DNA of 64,000 bases from Sipunculus nudus (lineage: Eukaryota > Annelida > Sipuncula > Golfingiida > Sipunculidae). The notes below the pieces were generated by a model. That model was given only the letters and a program-made list of their open reading frames with translations. It ran no database searches and was not told the DNA's origin. The DNA is taken from NCBI GenBank assembly GCA_026874595.1, contig CM049306.1, forward strand, positions 7,563,519 to 7,627,518, in the 5' to 3' direction. Of this stretch, positions 12,540 to 23,249 are shown one piece after another (position 1 is the first letter of the stretch; every line of letters starts with the position of its first letter). The position numbers were made by a program, and so were the translations under genes.

Positions 12540-15290
12540 TCTTAAACACCTGGAAGGTTAAAATCTAAAATATTATGAAATGTAGATAAAGTCTGAGAGA
12601 AAGAGGTAATCTAGGCTATGGTTGGTTGATATGATTGAAGAAATTGTTGCAAATAATATTTTAAGATCTGACCTTGCGCTTTCATTGGATATCTTTTTGA
12701 CAGGCTGTTGACAGTTCAACATTTTACACATTTGTCTAATGAGATCCATTTTTTTAAATTTAAACTTTAATTAAACTGTTTTTTCTATTTTATGATATGT
12801 ATACAGTTGCTATAAAATCCCCACTCCACAGGCGGAAGGACTTGATGGGGGGGGGGGGGGGGGTTACGATGGGAGTTACAAAGCCTCTGTCTCTCTGTAT
12901 ATATTTTCTTCAAATTATTAAATTTTATGCTAAAGCAATAGCACTATTGTTGACAGTGCGAAGGAGCAAGGACTTAGTGGGGTGGGGGAAGGGGATGGTG
13001 GGAGTTACAATACCCTTGCATATACGTACAGGATATGAAATTTAATTAATCAAAGCTTACAGGAAAAAAAAGTTTGTTCATAATTATTAAATATTTAAAA
13101 CAGGCAAGAAAGCTAGAGAAACAAAGCAAATAATTTTAATTCCCATTCTTCTGAGCCAGGAAATTATGAACAATTTTTACATAAATTCCCTTTTTTATAA
13201 CATCATTTTTTTCCAGGTTTGAAAACGTAACTATACATTTAGAGTATAACATATATATGTGAATATTTCAGTTGATTCACATTTCTTAATTGCATCAACA
13301 TATATATCTAATAAATTAGGTTTATAGTACCTGTCAACACAATTGGGTGGAGGGAGGAAGGGAGGCATAAGGGTGAGAGAGAGAGAAAGAGAGAGAGAGA
13401 GAAAGCGAGCTAGAAAGAGAGAAAGGGAAAGAGAGAGGAGAAAGGCTCTCTGGTAATTACTGCCTGACCCAGCCTGACCCAGACACTCACAGAAGCAGTA
13501 GGCAAGGAGTGAAGGTGTTATGTAACAGCCTGGAACACTGTTAACCAATGACTTGATGTAAACATTCAAGACATGGTGCTATAAATATGGGTCACTGTGC
13601 TCAGCTGAAGTTGGCCATGAAGGTAAAAATCTAAAATAATAATGGAGATCAAGTCTAAGGGTGCTTTTCCATGTGCGCGGAAGAAACTGACGCGCGTCAA
13701 ACGCATGCGTTTGCCGCGCGGCCAGTCCTTTTCCATGTGAGCGTTTTGTATGCGTTTGCCGCGCGGCAATCGCATGCCTTCCTGACACAACAGAACGGAC
13801 TTAAACACACGAGTACGAGGAAACCCCCAAATGTGACGTCATTAAGGCGGGATTCCCATGCGTTTGCCGCGCGGCAAACGCAGAAATCCAGCACTGCTGG
13901 ATTCCAAAACTGACGCGTGCGTTTGCCGCGCGGCAATCGCATACATGGAAATAGCACATGACTTTTTAACTGGTTGGATTTTCGCCGCGCGGCAGCCGCG
14001 CGGCAAACGCTTGCAAAACGCGTACATGGAAAAGCACCCTAAGATGAAAAGGTAATATATGCCATGGCTGGTTGACATGTTTGGTTTGTATTGATGAGTG
14101 AGAAATTGTTGCAAATAATATTTTGTGACCAAACCATGCATTCTCTAATGTCAAAATTGAAGCATGTGAGCAGTTTGTGAACATAAGATGTATATTATTA
14201 CCATGATCATTGGCTGGCTTTTTGATAGTTTGTTGACAGTTCAGTAGTTTACACATTTGCTCAATTGGATCTATTTTACATAATATATATTATTAAATAT
14301 ATGTATTTTTATTTTATAAAATGTATACAGTTGAAATATAACTGATGTCTCCAGTCCCCAGATGCAAGAACCTGTTGGTGGTGGTGGGGGGGGGGGGGGG
14401 GGAGGGCTGGAATGATGGGAGTTACAACATCTCTGTATTAACATAGTGTATATACATAAAGGATTTCCACTTAATTCAACAATACTTAAAGGATTAAAAG
14501 TCCATTCACAATTACATAATATTTAAAAAAGGAAAGACAGACTGTTAGACAAACAAAGCTGATAATATATTTTAATATTTTAAAGTTTTTCATCTGCAAT
14601 ATTACACACCTGAATACATAAGTTGCTTTCAAATTTCAGACTTTAATGGCTTAAATCCATACACATACAGCATATGAAAGTTATTTCAACAGTGCTTAAA
14701 GGAAAAATTTCATAATTAGTATATATATTTAATGATAATTGAGAGATGATGGACAGACAAGAGCTGATCACTTTATGTTCCATTCTCCTGGGGCAAGAAT
14801 ATGTTTCAATATTAGATCTTAATTTTTTCTAATCCAATTATCTTTCAAATTGAAAAAAATTGTACACATTTGCAATAATAACTAATGTCCCAGTGCACAG
14901 GTGACGGTGAGGTGCTAAGGATCAATGACAGCCGGGCAGGGGGGGGGGGGGGGGGGGAAGAGATGGGATTAACAACACTTTTGCATAAACATTCAGGGCA
15001 AAAAAAGCCTGATCTCCAATTCTGCTGAGGCTCGAAAATAATGAACACATGTTTGTATTAGATCCTCATTTTTTTATTTTAAGTTTAATTTGTATATATT
15101 TCCAATATAACATATATTTCTGAATATAAACGTTGATTCATAATTCTAAATTGCATCATCATAAATCTCAATCTTGTCATGTAACACCACATCATGCATA
15201 CAAATGTATATTTATATATTCATGGGGGGGGGGGAGGGGGTGTGATATGAGAACAATTGTACACCTGTCACAGCAGGGGATCTCCCCCAG
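12540..15290. repeat. Degenerate large tandem repeat with G-tracts
   Basis: Diverged copies of a roughly 1-kb module. AAATCTAAAATA, GAAATTGTTGCAAATAATAT, TTGACAGTTCA...ACACATTTG and a G-run followed by ATGGGAGTTACAA appear near 12555-13020 and again near 13622-14430. More ragged copies follow at 14740-15010 and 15010-15240. G-tracts of 9 to about 20 bp recur at 12846, 14380, 14940 and 15224. Simple GA-rich tracts lie at 12500-12530 and 13376-13440. The module lies inside the 4.9-kb element. Confidence 0.6.
13659..14039. mobile_element. 381-bp MITE, PIF/Harbinger-like (TAA target duplication), CpG-palindrome core
   Basis: The terminal inverted repeat is GGGTGCTTTTCCATGT followed by G/A and CGCG at both ends. 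It is flanked by TAA at 13656-13658 and 14040-14042. A diverged paralogue without the insertion lies at about 12555-12640 (AAAGTCTGAGAGAAAGAGGTAA against AAGTC-TAA-[MITE]-GATGAAAAGGTAA), which confirms the boundaries. The core holds six copies of GCCGCGCGGC (13713, 13758, 13867, 13925, 13984, 13995), one inside a perfect 24-bp palindrome at 13859-13882. TWA duplications are typical of PIF/Harbinger. Frames inside it on both strands are shadows. Confidence 0.85.
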
Positions 15291-15379
15291 TGACTGAAAC
15301 AAATCAGGAACCCTGGCATAGCTGACTTCCAGTGACCTGGAGTGGCCTACCTGCATCTGGAACAAAGCAAGTGACTACA

Positions 15380-16770
15380 ATAGACCCTCAAGATAAAATT
15401 CAATAACTAGCCTAATTTTCAACCTTTTAGTTTCAAATTTTAGATTTAAACACATTAAATACTTATGTTTACATTCTGAGAAAATTAAATCAACAGTACT
15501 CACAGGGAAAAAATGTGCCATGGTAAAATTTCAGGTACTGATTATATGTTTATGCTAATAACTTATAAAATTTACAAAATACAGATCTAATTTTGGGTAT
15601 ACAATTGAATCTGAATTAAACAAAGTTATATACTTTAAAAAAAAATCTCTAGCTTCAATAATTTTCATGAAACCTGAGTAAATATTTTTCCTGATTTTTT
15701 ACAAAGTCAATTTTGTTTGGGCACATAACTTAAAACAATTACGCAATACTGACATCATTTCTGGCATGTGCATAGCGAATGTATAGAAAAATATGTATAT
15801 TATATATGATCAAAGTCAGATCAGTGGTTTTGATACTAGGCAGTCCTGAAGTGTAACAAAGGGTTTTTAATGAAAAAATGAAGTTTTTCATTAATATCTC
15901 GAAGGAATTAAGTTCTGGTGACCAAATTCTTGGCATGGTAGGGGATTTTGGAGACATCTTACTGTATGCCTAATTTAAGGAACTTAGAGCTGAAGCTGGG
16001 GAGCTGAGCTCTAGCAAACTGCATAACACTAGGTTGAAGTAAACAATATGTGACATGGTGCTTGAAAACTTGAATAAAATCTACAGTTTTTGATCAACTG
16101 GTTTCAAATTTTAAATGTTAACAGTTGAAATGCTAACAAAAACATGCTTTGAAAATTAAATCCACAGCAGTTACAGGAAAAAAATGTGCCATGGTCAAAG
16201 TTGGGCAAAGTTTAAGGTACCAATTTTTTATTTTTGCTAATATTTCAAAAAATTTAAGAGATTTTGATCAAATTTTGGGTATACAATTTAATTTTGATTA
16301 ATAAAAGTTATATTACTGGAAAAAAAGTGCTTAGCTTTAACATGTTTTGTGTTAAGTGATCAAATTTTTTTCCTGATTATTTACAAAATGCATTATGTTT
16401 TGGCCCATAACTTTTTTAAATTATATAATACAGACCCAATTTCTGGCATGTACATAGGAACCATATAGAGGATTATTTATGGTAAATATGAGGAAAAACA
16501 GATGAGTAGTTTTGATATTAGGCAGTCCTGAAGTGTGAAAATAGGATTTTAATAAAAAATTGAGGTTTTTCCTTAATTTCTCAAAGGAACGAAGTCGCAA
16601 AGACCCAGTTTTCAGCTTGGTAGGAGATCGTGGGGACATCTAACATTATGCTGAATTTTGGATTCCTAGGTCTAACGGTTTCAAAACGTGCCACATCTAC
16701 GGACGGACGGACGAGCGGACAGACGGACGGATGACGGACAATGGACCACGACTATAGCTCAGATGACTTA
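15380..16770 (-). repeat. Tandem dimer of about 680 bp at the right end of the 4.9-kb element
   Basis: 15400-15960 and 16075-16650 are diverged copies of one module (GGAAAAAAATGTGCCATGGT, TTTTGGGTATACAATT, TTCTGGCATGT, AGGCAGTCCTGAAGTGT). The same dimer is present in inverted orientation at 43980-45240. Both modules of both copies give a similar 72-residue frame, but there is no known domain in it. A (GGAC)-rich stretch, ACGGACGGACGG, follows at 16700-16735. Confidence 0.75.
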
Positions 16771-17456
16771 TAGTCAGCTGAGCTAAAAATCAGGCCAATA
16801 TCTGCAGGCATTGCGAAAAAAAGTCCGCACATGTGTATTTGTCATGAAATTTCATATTTTTCATGAAATTTTCTATGTTCAGGAGCCGTAAAACAGTCAA
16901 AAGTAGGTCAACAAGGACTAAAACGCGAACTCCATCTGTAACTGGTCTATATCTGCCCACACACCAAAAATTAGGCCAATATCTGCAGGCACTGCGAAAA
17001 AAAGTCCGTACATGTGTATTTGTCATGAAATTTGATATTTTTCATGAAATTTTCCATGTTCAGGAGTCGTAAAACGGTCAAAAGAAGGTCAACCAGGACG
17101 AAACGCGAACTCGATCTGTAACTGGTCTATATCTGCTCACACACCAAAAATCAGGCCAATATCTGCAGGCATTGCGAAAAAAAGTCTGTACATGTGTATC
17201 TGTCATGAATATTTCTACTTTTCATGAAATTTTCTAAGTTTAGGAGCCGTAAAACCGTCAAAAGTAGGTCAACTAGGACGAAACGCGAACTTGATCTGTA
17301 ACTGGTCTATATCTGCCAACACACCGAAAATCAGGCCAATATCTGCAGGCATTGCGAAAAAAAGTCCGTACAACTGTTTGATTTCAGAATGACGGAAGGA
17401 CGGAATGACGGACATGGGTAAAACTATAGGCCCCGGCCACTTTGTGGCGGGGGCAT

Positions 17457-19040
17457 AAAAATTGCAGATGGCACCACCAGTCTTGAATATGAGATGGAGG
17501 TATCCAAGATCTATCGACATGAACAATGTCTGGCAAATACGACAAATCATTCCTGAGAAAAGGGCATTAATTTATACTATGAAATAGGTAAAGGTAGGTG
17601 GTGCCACCTGTCTGCTTTACAAGAAAACTCTCCAAGATGGATTTACATGTCAAATTTCAGACCAACACATTGAACAACTCCACAGATATAAGCAATTTTC
17701 ACCTAAAGCAAATATATGGATGGACACCACACAAAAACAATTGGAGATGGTGCCACCAGTCTTAAATGTGGGATGGAGGTATCCAGGCCAATACTGCCAA
17801 ATCACTCCTGAGAAAAGGGCATTAATTTATTCTACAAAAAAAGTGAAGGTAGGTGGCGCCACCTGTCTGGTCTACGATAAAAATTTTCCACAATGAATGG
17901 ACATGCCAAATTTCAGACAAAAACATTGTACCACTACGGAGATAAAAGCAATTTTCAACCAAAGCACATGTACAAATGGACGCAACAGCAAAACGATTGC
18001 AGATGACACCACCAGTCTTGCGTGCAAGATGGAGGAGTCGAAGATGAATGGATATGCATAATTTCAGCCCAATCTGTCCATTAGTTTTAGACTTATAATG
18101 CTCATAGTTCTGTCAAGTGGCAATAATGGGGTATTAAAAGGCATGAAAACCAGAAAAGGACAGGTGGCGCCACCTGTCTTATGCAAAAGACAAAGCTATC
18201 CAAGATCTTCGGTCATTTTGATTTTAGGACCAATCCATGCATCCCTTAGGCCAAAAAAAATTAAAGGTATGGTTCTGAGGCACCGCCCGCGTCAATTTTT
18301 ACCCCCCGCATCAACAATTTTTATTTTGATTTTTATCTTTCAAGAAGATAAATATTACAATTTATGTAATGCTTTTCCCTGTTTAGCAAATAAAAATTGT
18401 TATTTTCATACTTTTCCCTGATCATATGACATTTTTATCGAGACACTCAAAAAAAGGTCAAAAATAAAATACCACCCGCCCGCACTGATTTCTGAAAAAG
18501 AGTGCCTGAGAACCATACCTTTTTTTTTTTTGGCCTTAGAGATATTTATGATTTTGTGTGATTTTCACCATATATGGCAATATTTAAGGTTAAGGCCACT
18601 CTCATACTAAAGGTCATGACCCCAATTTAAATATACATTATCCCATAACCCATGTCTATGTATATGCATAATATGAAAGAAATCTGTCCGTAAGTTTTTG
18701 ACTAATAATGCTCACACTACTATTAAGTGGCAGTGATGGGGGTATTAAACGGCAATAAAAAAAAGAAAAGGATTACAGGTGGCGCCACCAGTTTCCGGTA
18801 CATGATAACACTATCCAAGATCTTCAGTCAATTTGATTTTTGGATCAATCCATGCAAGATTTCTAGAGATATTTAAGAATTTGTGTGATTTTCCCAGAAA
18901 ATGGAACTATTCAAGGTCAAGGTCACTCTCCTAGGTAAGGTCATGACCCCATTTTAAACAGGCTTCTTCCTCTCACCCATATCTATGCACATATCAAGAT
19001 TGGTAAAGATCAATAAAATATTTTTTTGAGTTATGGCGTC
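17457..19040. repeat. Right part of the outermost host repeat
   Basis: Successive diverged units, each with the self-complementary motif AGGTGGCGCCACCT or a variant (about 17595, 17857, 18163, 18779), followed by CTATCCAAGATCTTC and CATGACCCC. The last units are longer and carry AAGGTCAAGGTCACTCTCCT. One unit is split by the MITE at 18249-18535. No coding capacity is seen. Confidence 0.65.
18249..18535. mobile_element. 287-bp MITE, PIF/Harbinger-like (TTA target duplication), copy 1
   Basis: Ends are GGCCAAAAAAAATTAAAGGT and its inverted counterpart ending ATACC...TTTTTTTGGCC, extended by ATGGTTCT(C/G)AGGC. TTA flanks both sides (18246-18248 and 18536-18538). The host repeat without the insertion is present at about 18837-18880 (CCATGCAAGATTTCTAGAGATATT). 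Copy 2 is at 51803-52101. The TWA duplication supports PIF/Harbinger. Its G/C-rich CCGCCCGCCCGCA motif near the right end is shared by both copies. Confidence 0.85.
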
Positions 19041-19123
19041 CAAATGAAATGTCTGTGGCGGCGGAGACGGCGCAACCGTGCCTAAACCATAGTATCTCCA
19101 GACTTTGTCTGGCAATACAATAA

Positions 19124-20526
19124 CAGGGTTGGCATTCTTCCAGGAAGATAGATATTTCTTCCCTTCCCAGAGCAGTTAAGGAAATTTTCGGGAAGAAAAG
19201 GAAGTTACTGGGAAGAAAAGGAAGTTAGGGAAGAAACTGTTGACATTTTCCACAAACTCTTATTAAACATATACACACATAATGGGACACATTTAACAGA
19301 GAATCACAGAATAATGTATTACAATTATTCATTATTTACATATGTTATTCAGTATTTATACACTTAATTAGACAGAAATTTTATTGAATTTAATTAATAA
19401 AATAAATTGAACTGACAGTATGAGAACAGTAACACTGACACTATGCCTAAGACGGAGACAGATCAGTTCCTTCAGTGTTTTGGGTTCATGCCAGAAACAT
19501 CTACTCCCAAAATATCTACCGCACGTTTCTTGTTTTGTGGTTGTTACCCAAAATCTCTGTTCACTAATTTGGGTTATGTCCCAAAATGTCTGCTGGATAT
19601 GATCTACTAGTATTATAAATAGGGTGATTTTCAGTTGTTTCCACATTCCATAAATTCCAAGGTATATATGATAAACATATAATTGTTAATTAACCAGTTA
19701 GTACCAATAATTTATTTAATGAAGCTACTCGCAACCTTTAAGTTTGATAATCATCCATAGCTGAATGGATTCACACATGTTCACAATGCTAAATAATAAA
19801 ACAAATCTTTGTAAAAGACTTTTAAATAGCCTTTGATCCTTAAACTTTTAGAATAAAAATAATAAGTAATAGATTAGTAATAAAAGCCTTTAGACATTTT
19901 GGATTCCCCTCATTTTATATTGTAGATGTTTTGGAAGAATGAAGTGTTGATATTTTTGGAGCAAACATTCTGGGAAGGCCCCAGTGTTTTGTATCAAAAA
20001 GTTAGATCTGCTCATTACTGGACAAATAAATAAGCAGTATTCTCAAGTCTGTGAAATCTCATACAGTGTATGCTTCTGCTAATCCGAATTAAATTGAAAG
20101 TGATGATTCCATTTAATTCAAAGTATAATTACTCAGCTTAAGGCTAGCCCTACCGTATAAAACACCCTTGAAGTGTATATACTCTAGTTTAGATGACCTT
20201 TAATACTTAACTTAATTAAGAATGTTCAAACTGTACAAACCACATTCCACCCATAGGACGGTGTTCATCTTAATTGTTTGACTAAAGACTACCCCACTGA
20301 GCCCCACAGTCACACCCCAGTTGCTTTCTCAGACACCCATAGGGTTTGTTTGCACATCCTATACATTTTAAAATTTGTAAAAACTATCCCCTGATTTGTA
20401 CTGACATGAAAGGCCAAAATATCTTTCAAAAACAAAAATGACATGTATGTTGTGACTGTATTTCTTCAGGGAAGAAAGTATTTCTTCCCTTATCTTCCAT
20501 CCTCTGGAAAAGTTGTGCCAACCCTG
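19124..20526. mobile_element. 1.4-kb TIR element, possibly hAT-like
   Basis: The left end is CAGGGTTGGCATTCTTCCAG then GAAGATA. The right end, reverse-complemented, is CAGGGTTGGCACAACTTTTC then CAGAGGATGGAAGATAAGGG. CAGGG-type ends are common in hAT elements. The 8-bp flanks (TACAATAA and ATAAATAA) match only partly, so the class is uncertain. There is no transposase frame. A short internal repeat CCCAAAATATCT / CCCAAAATGTCT lies at 19505-19590. Confidence 0.55.
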
Positions 20527-20537
20527 ATAAATAAGAT

Positions 20538-21344
20538 GGGAGCGAGTCTAGAATTCAGGCTGCTGTTTGAGCCATTGAGTTTGAGTCAATGAATAAAACT
20601 TCTGGTGTCTATGTTTATGGTTTCTAGTCTCTGGTTCCTTTGTCTGCCGTATGTATCTGTGTCTCCGTCTAGAGGCGAACCTGTAATGAGAAATGCAATT
20701 ATTAGTACACATAACATGCAAATGTGAAGCTCTCCACCACGTCTCGAACCAGCAATCATGGATTAACAAGTCCTATGCGCTACCACTGGTTGAGTGGGGA
20801 TATTTAAATCTACTTTTCAGAATTGGTCGTAGTTGTTAAAATGAGGGTTGATTTTTGTCAAGTGTATGCGTCATCTGAGCGCTTCGTGCCCGGAAATCGC
20901 AAAAGCTTAAAAAGATTAACCCTCAGCCAATTGTTAACTGCCTGCCACTAAACTGTACTCCGCCTTGCGCGGACAAGGTGGAGTCACTGTTTAATTTGTG
21001 ATCCCTAACCCTTGAAATACACCAAATATATCCATGATGTGTGTGCGTACAAATGCCTGGAGGGCGCAAGACAAGGGATGTGAATGACGTAGGCAGGACA
21101 TGTGCACATAAGCCAAGTGGTATAAACAAGCAAGAGGGAGGAATCATGACGGATACGAGCAAGTTAAATTGCGTGAAGGAAGGATAAATTGTACATTATT
21201 ACAGGGTAAGAGGTACATGGGAAGGATATAGGATATCATTAACTTACAAAGGAGGAAACTGGATATATTATTACAACGTTTCACATGTATCCGTGGTGTC
21301 TTAACGTGTCCAGAACAGCAGCCTGAATTCTAGACTCGGGAGCC
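20538..21344. mobile_element. 0.8-kb TIR element beside the previous one
   Basis: GAGTCTAGAATTCAGGCTGC then TGTT at 20544-20567 is exactly inverted at 21314-21337, with the match extending imperfectly outwards. Inside, at 20735-20800 on the minus strand, is a tRNA-like stretch with an A-box-like GTGGTAGCGCATAGG and a B-box-like GGTTCGAGAC. It does not fold as an intact tRNA. Non-autonomous and of unknown class. Confidence 0.55.
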
Positions 21345-21484
21345 ACTATAGAACGCGGGCTTCGCTTGTATTGAGGAACATATAAATAAAATTGTCACCT
21401 CTCATTCCCTATTTTAACTCCTACTTTTCCCTGTAGATGTCCCTACACTCAACTCTTCAAACATAAACAACTACTAAGCATCAG

Positions 21485-21565
21485 AAGTCACCTGAATCGG
21501 GAATCTAACCTACAATCTCTGGACTAGGAGCCCTACACGCTACTAAGTGAGCCGTGAAGACAAGA
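21485..21565 (-). repeat. tRNA-derived SINE-like fragment
   Basis: The minus strand reads GGCTCACTTAGTAGCGTGTA, then AGATTGTAGGTTAGATTCCC, which resemble RNA polymerase III A and B boxes at tRNA spacing. The T arm does not pair properly, so this is a SINE head or tRNA relic, not a tRNA gene. Confidence 0.35.
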
Positions 21566-22394
21566 TAACAGCAGAAGCAAGTTTTGTTCATTTATATCTG
21601 CGATTGAAGAGGCATCTATCGCGAAAATGGGAAACCATTTACTATTTTAACAGGAAAATTAAGCTTTAGGTGGGGGCTCCGCCCCCACACCCCCGTTCAG
21701 ACAGGGAACGACCCCTCCTCCTCTAATATAATAAACTCCAGCTATGAGTAAAATTAAATACGGGAATTCTGAGGAAAATGATATGTATCGGCCTTTTCGA
21801 GAAACAATTTATTATGCGACACCCATTTTAACAGCGGTAGGCTGAAGCCCGGTTTCTATAGTTCTGCCTAGACGCGTACCATAAGACGATATATCATTAC
21901 TTTTATAATAATATACAATTATAGGGTAAGTACTAATATATAGTTAATTATTTATCATGATTCATATCCCCTGACACTGCCAATCAAGGCTGAACTGAGC
22001 CAGGTTATAGTCTTTTAATATGAAATACAGAAACAATTAACAACGTGTTCAATTATTTTAAATACTACGGCAATTCAATCAATCTGCGGACTTACACTTC
22101 ATCAAACTGTTTATCCACAGATTTTTCCATGTTATCGGTCAGCTGCTGTCAGGTCCTGAACAACTCACTCTCATCCACCTCCCCCTGTCACGGCTTCTTC
22201 TGGTCACGGGGTTTTGGAAGTCAAGGCCGCTCTGACAGGTGCTGCACCCTGTCGGGACTTACAAATATTATTCTGCAGAATATCGTTGTTGTTCCCCTTC
22301 GTTTAATAATAATAATTATGATACTACTATTACGACTAAATAATAATAAAAATAATAATAATAACAACAATGATAATAAAAGTAAAATAAAACA

Positions 22395-22451
<57 letters not shown>

Positions 22452-22926
22452 TCGTTATTGAGAGGTAGAATGTATCCATAAAGACTGATGCACTGTTGTT
22501 ATACATGTTTTTCCATGGTTAAATCAATAATATGAATAAGTAAATAATTAAATAAATATTGAAAAATATCTAAAAATTATGAAATTAAAGTGATACGAAT
22601 TAAATGGTTTAATATAATAAAATCAAGATAAAAAAAATCAAATTTAGATAAATATGAATGCTTGGCCCATTTATTCAAGCCTTTGATCTAATTTATAAAG
22701 TATAACATGGGATAAAGGGTTGGATTTGAACAGTGTGTATACAATAAATTGGATCAATAAAGAAAACAAAATACAATAAACTTGACAGTTATAATCTTGT
22801 TGTAAGGAAATTTAAAGATGATCAGTCGTTTAAATATGGATTTTCTATGTGATTTCCATCTGTCATGTTTTATGATTTGAAGTAGGGACCAATCTAATTA
22901 ACATGGTGTATGAAAATTATGATAAG
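21566..22926. other. Spacer upstream of the kinesin-5 gene, with an (AAT)n microsatellite at 22395-22450
   Basis: AT-rich unique sequence with a long (AAT)n tract. The poly-isoleucine frame over it is a translation of the microsatellite. No gene or structured RNA recognised. Confidence 0.5.
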
Positions 22927-23045
22927 ATTGGTACTAGTCTACAGTCGCTGTTCACTGCAGCCAATGAACGAGGCTGATTATTCCAAGAGTCAAATTGAAT
23001 GGAGCTCTGTGATTGGTCATATACTATTCCGGCACTTTATTCAAA
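22927..23045 (+). promoter_or_regulatory. Proximal promoter of the kinesin-5 gene: three CCAAT boxes and a CHR-like hexamer
   Basis: CCAAT boxes lie at 22927-22931 (reverse), 22961-22965 (forward) and 23012-23016 (reverse). TTCAAA, the complement of the CHR consensus TTTGAA, lies at 23040-23045, about 24 bp after the last CCAAT and 143 bp before the start codon. In animals, NF-Y sites closely upstream of a CHR mark many G2/M genes bound by the DREAM/MuvB complexes. The sites are seen; the regulation is inferred. Confidence 0.5.
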
Positions 23046-23187
23046 TCTCGGCGCAGGAAAGGGGTGAAGCAAGGTGCTCCTTTAAAATCCTTAAACAAGT
23101 CAACAAAAACAAGGTTATACTTCATCATCTGCCATTCAGGAGGTGGGCACAATACTGAAGAATTTATTAACGGACACAAACTAGAAA

Positions 23188-23249
23188 ATGGGACCTCCCA
23201 GAGGAAAATCGGACAAAAACCAAAACATCCAAGTGGCTGTCAGATGCAG
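23188..23249 (+). CDS. KIF11: Kinesin-5 exon 1 (residues 1-20 and part of 21)
   Basis: Encodes a short N-terminus ending NIQVAVRC plus AG of Arg21, followed by donor GTGAGC. It matches the start of kinesin-5 motors (human NIQVVVRCRPF) and joins in phase to exon 2, which begins G-CCT-TTG. It is too short to show as a long open frame. Confidence 0.93.

Larger units (their letters stand above)
11857..16786. mobile_element. 4.9-kb non-autonomous element, CAAGGGACC ... CAGCTGAGCTAA ends
   Basis: The 180-bp host repeat reads CACCAAAAATCAGG. It is split as CACCAA at 11856 and AAATCAGG from 16787, which fixes the insertion to within a run of A. The left end is CAAGGGACCTATGGGTCACG followed by GCGCTCAGCTGA. 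The right end is GACTTATAGTCAGCTGAGCTAA with a hairpin-capable AGCTCAG...CTGAGCT just inside. A second, shorter copy with the same ends is at 43857-46461 in reverse orientation. A subterminal hairpin and CTAA end could fit a Helitron, but the ends also share inverted GCTCAGCTGA. No Rep/helicase or transposase is seen. Confidence 0.65.
10991..17456. mobile_element. Composite insertion with CCCCCGCC / GGCGGGGG ends and a core of 180-bp tandem repeats
   Basis: The left end is AGATGTGTCGG...ATGCCCCCGCC and the right end is GGCCAC...GTGGCGGGGGCAT, a short inverted repeat of C- and G-runs. Inside is a tandem array of 163-180-bp units (GGCCAATATCTGCAGG, GTAGGTCAAC, CGATCTGTAACTGGTC). It occupies 11040-11856 and resumes at 16787-17360, because a second element sits in its middle. 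No transposase or other coding sequence is visible, so it looks non-autonomous. The class is not determined. Confidence 0.65.

Noticed and set aside
13571-14256. Several overlapping frames rich in Ala-Arg
   Set aside because: All come from the GCCGCGCGGC words of the MITE read in different frames and strands.
20735-20800. Possible tRNA gene on the minus strand
   Set aside because: A and B box-like words are present, but the T stem does not pair and the anticodon loop has an extra base.
22045-22461. 138-residue frame ending in poly-isoleucine
   Set aside because: It translates an (AAT)n microsatellite; there is no domain.
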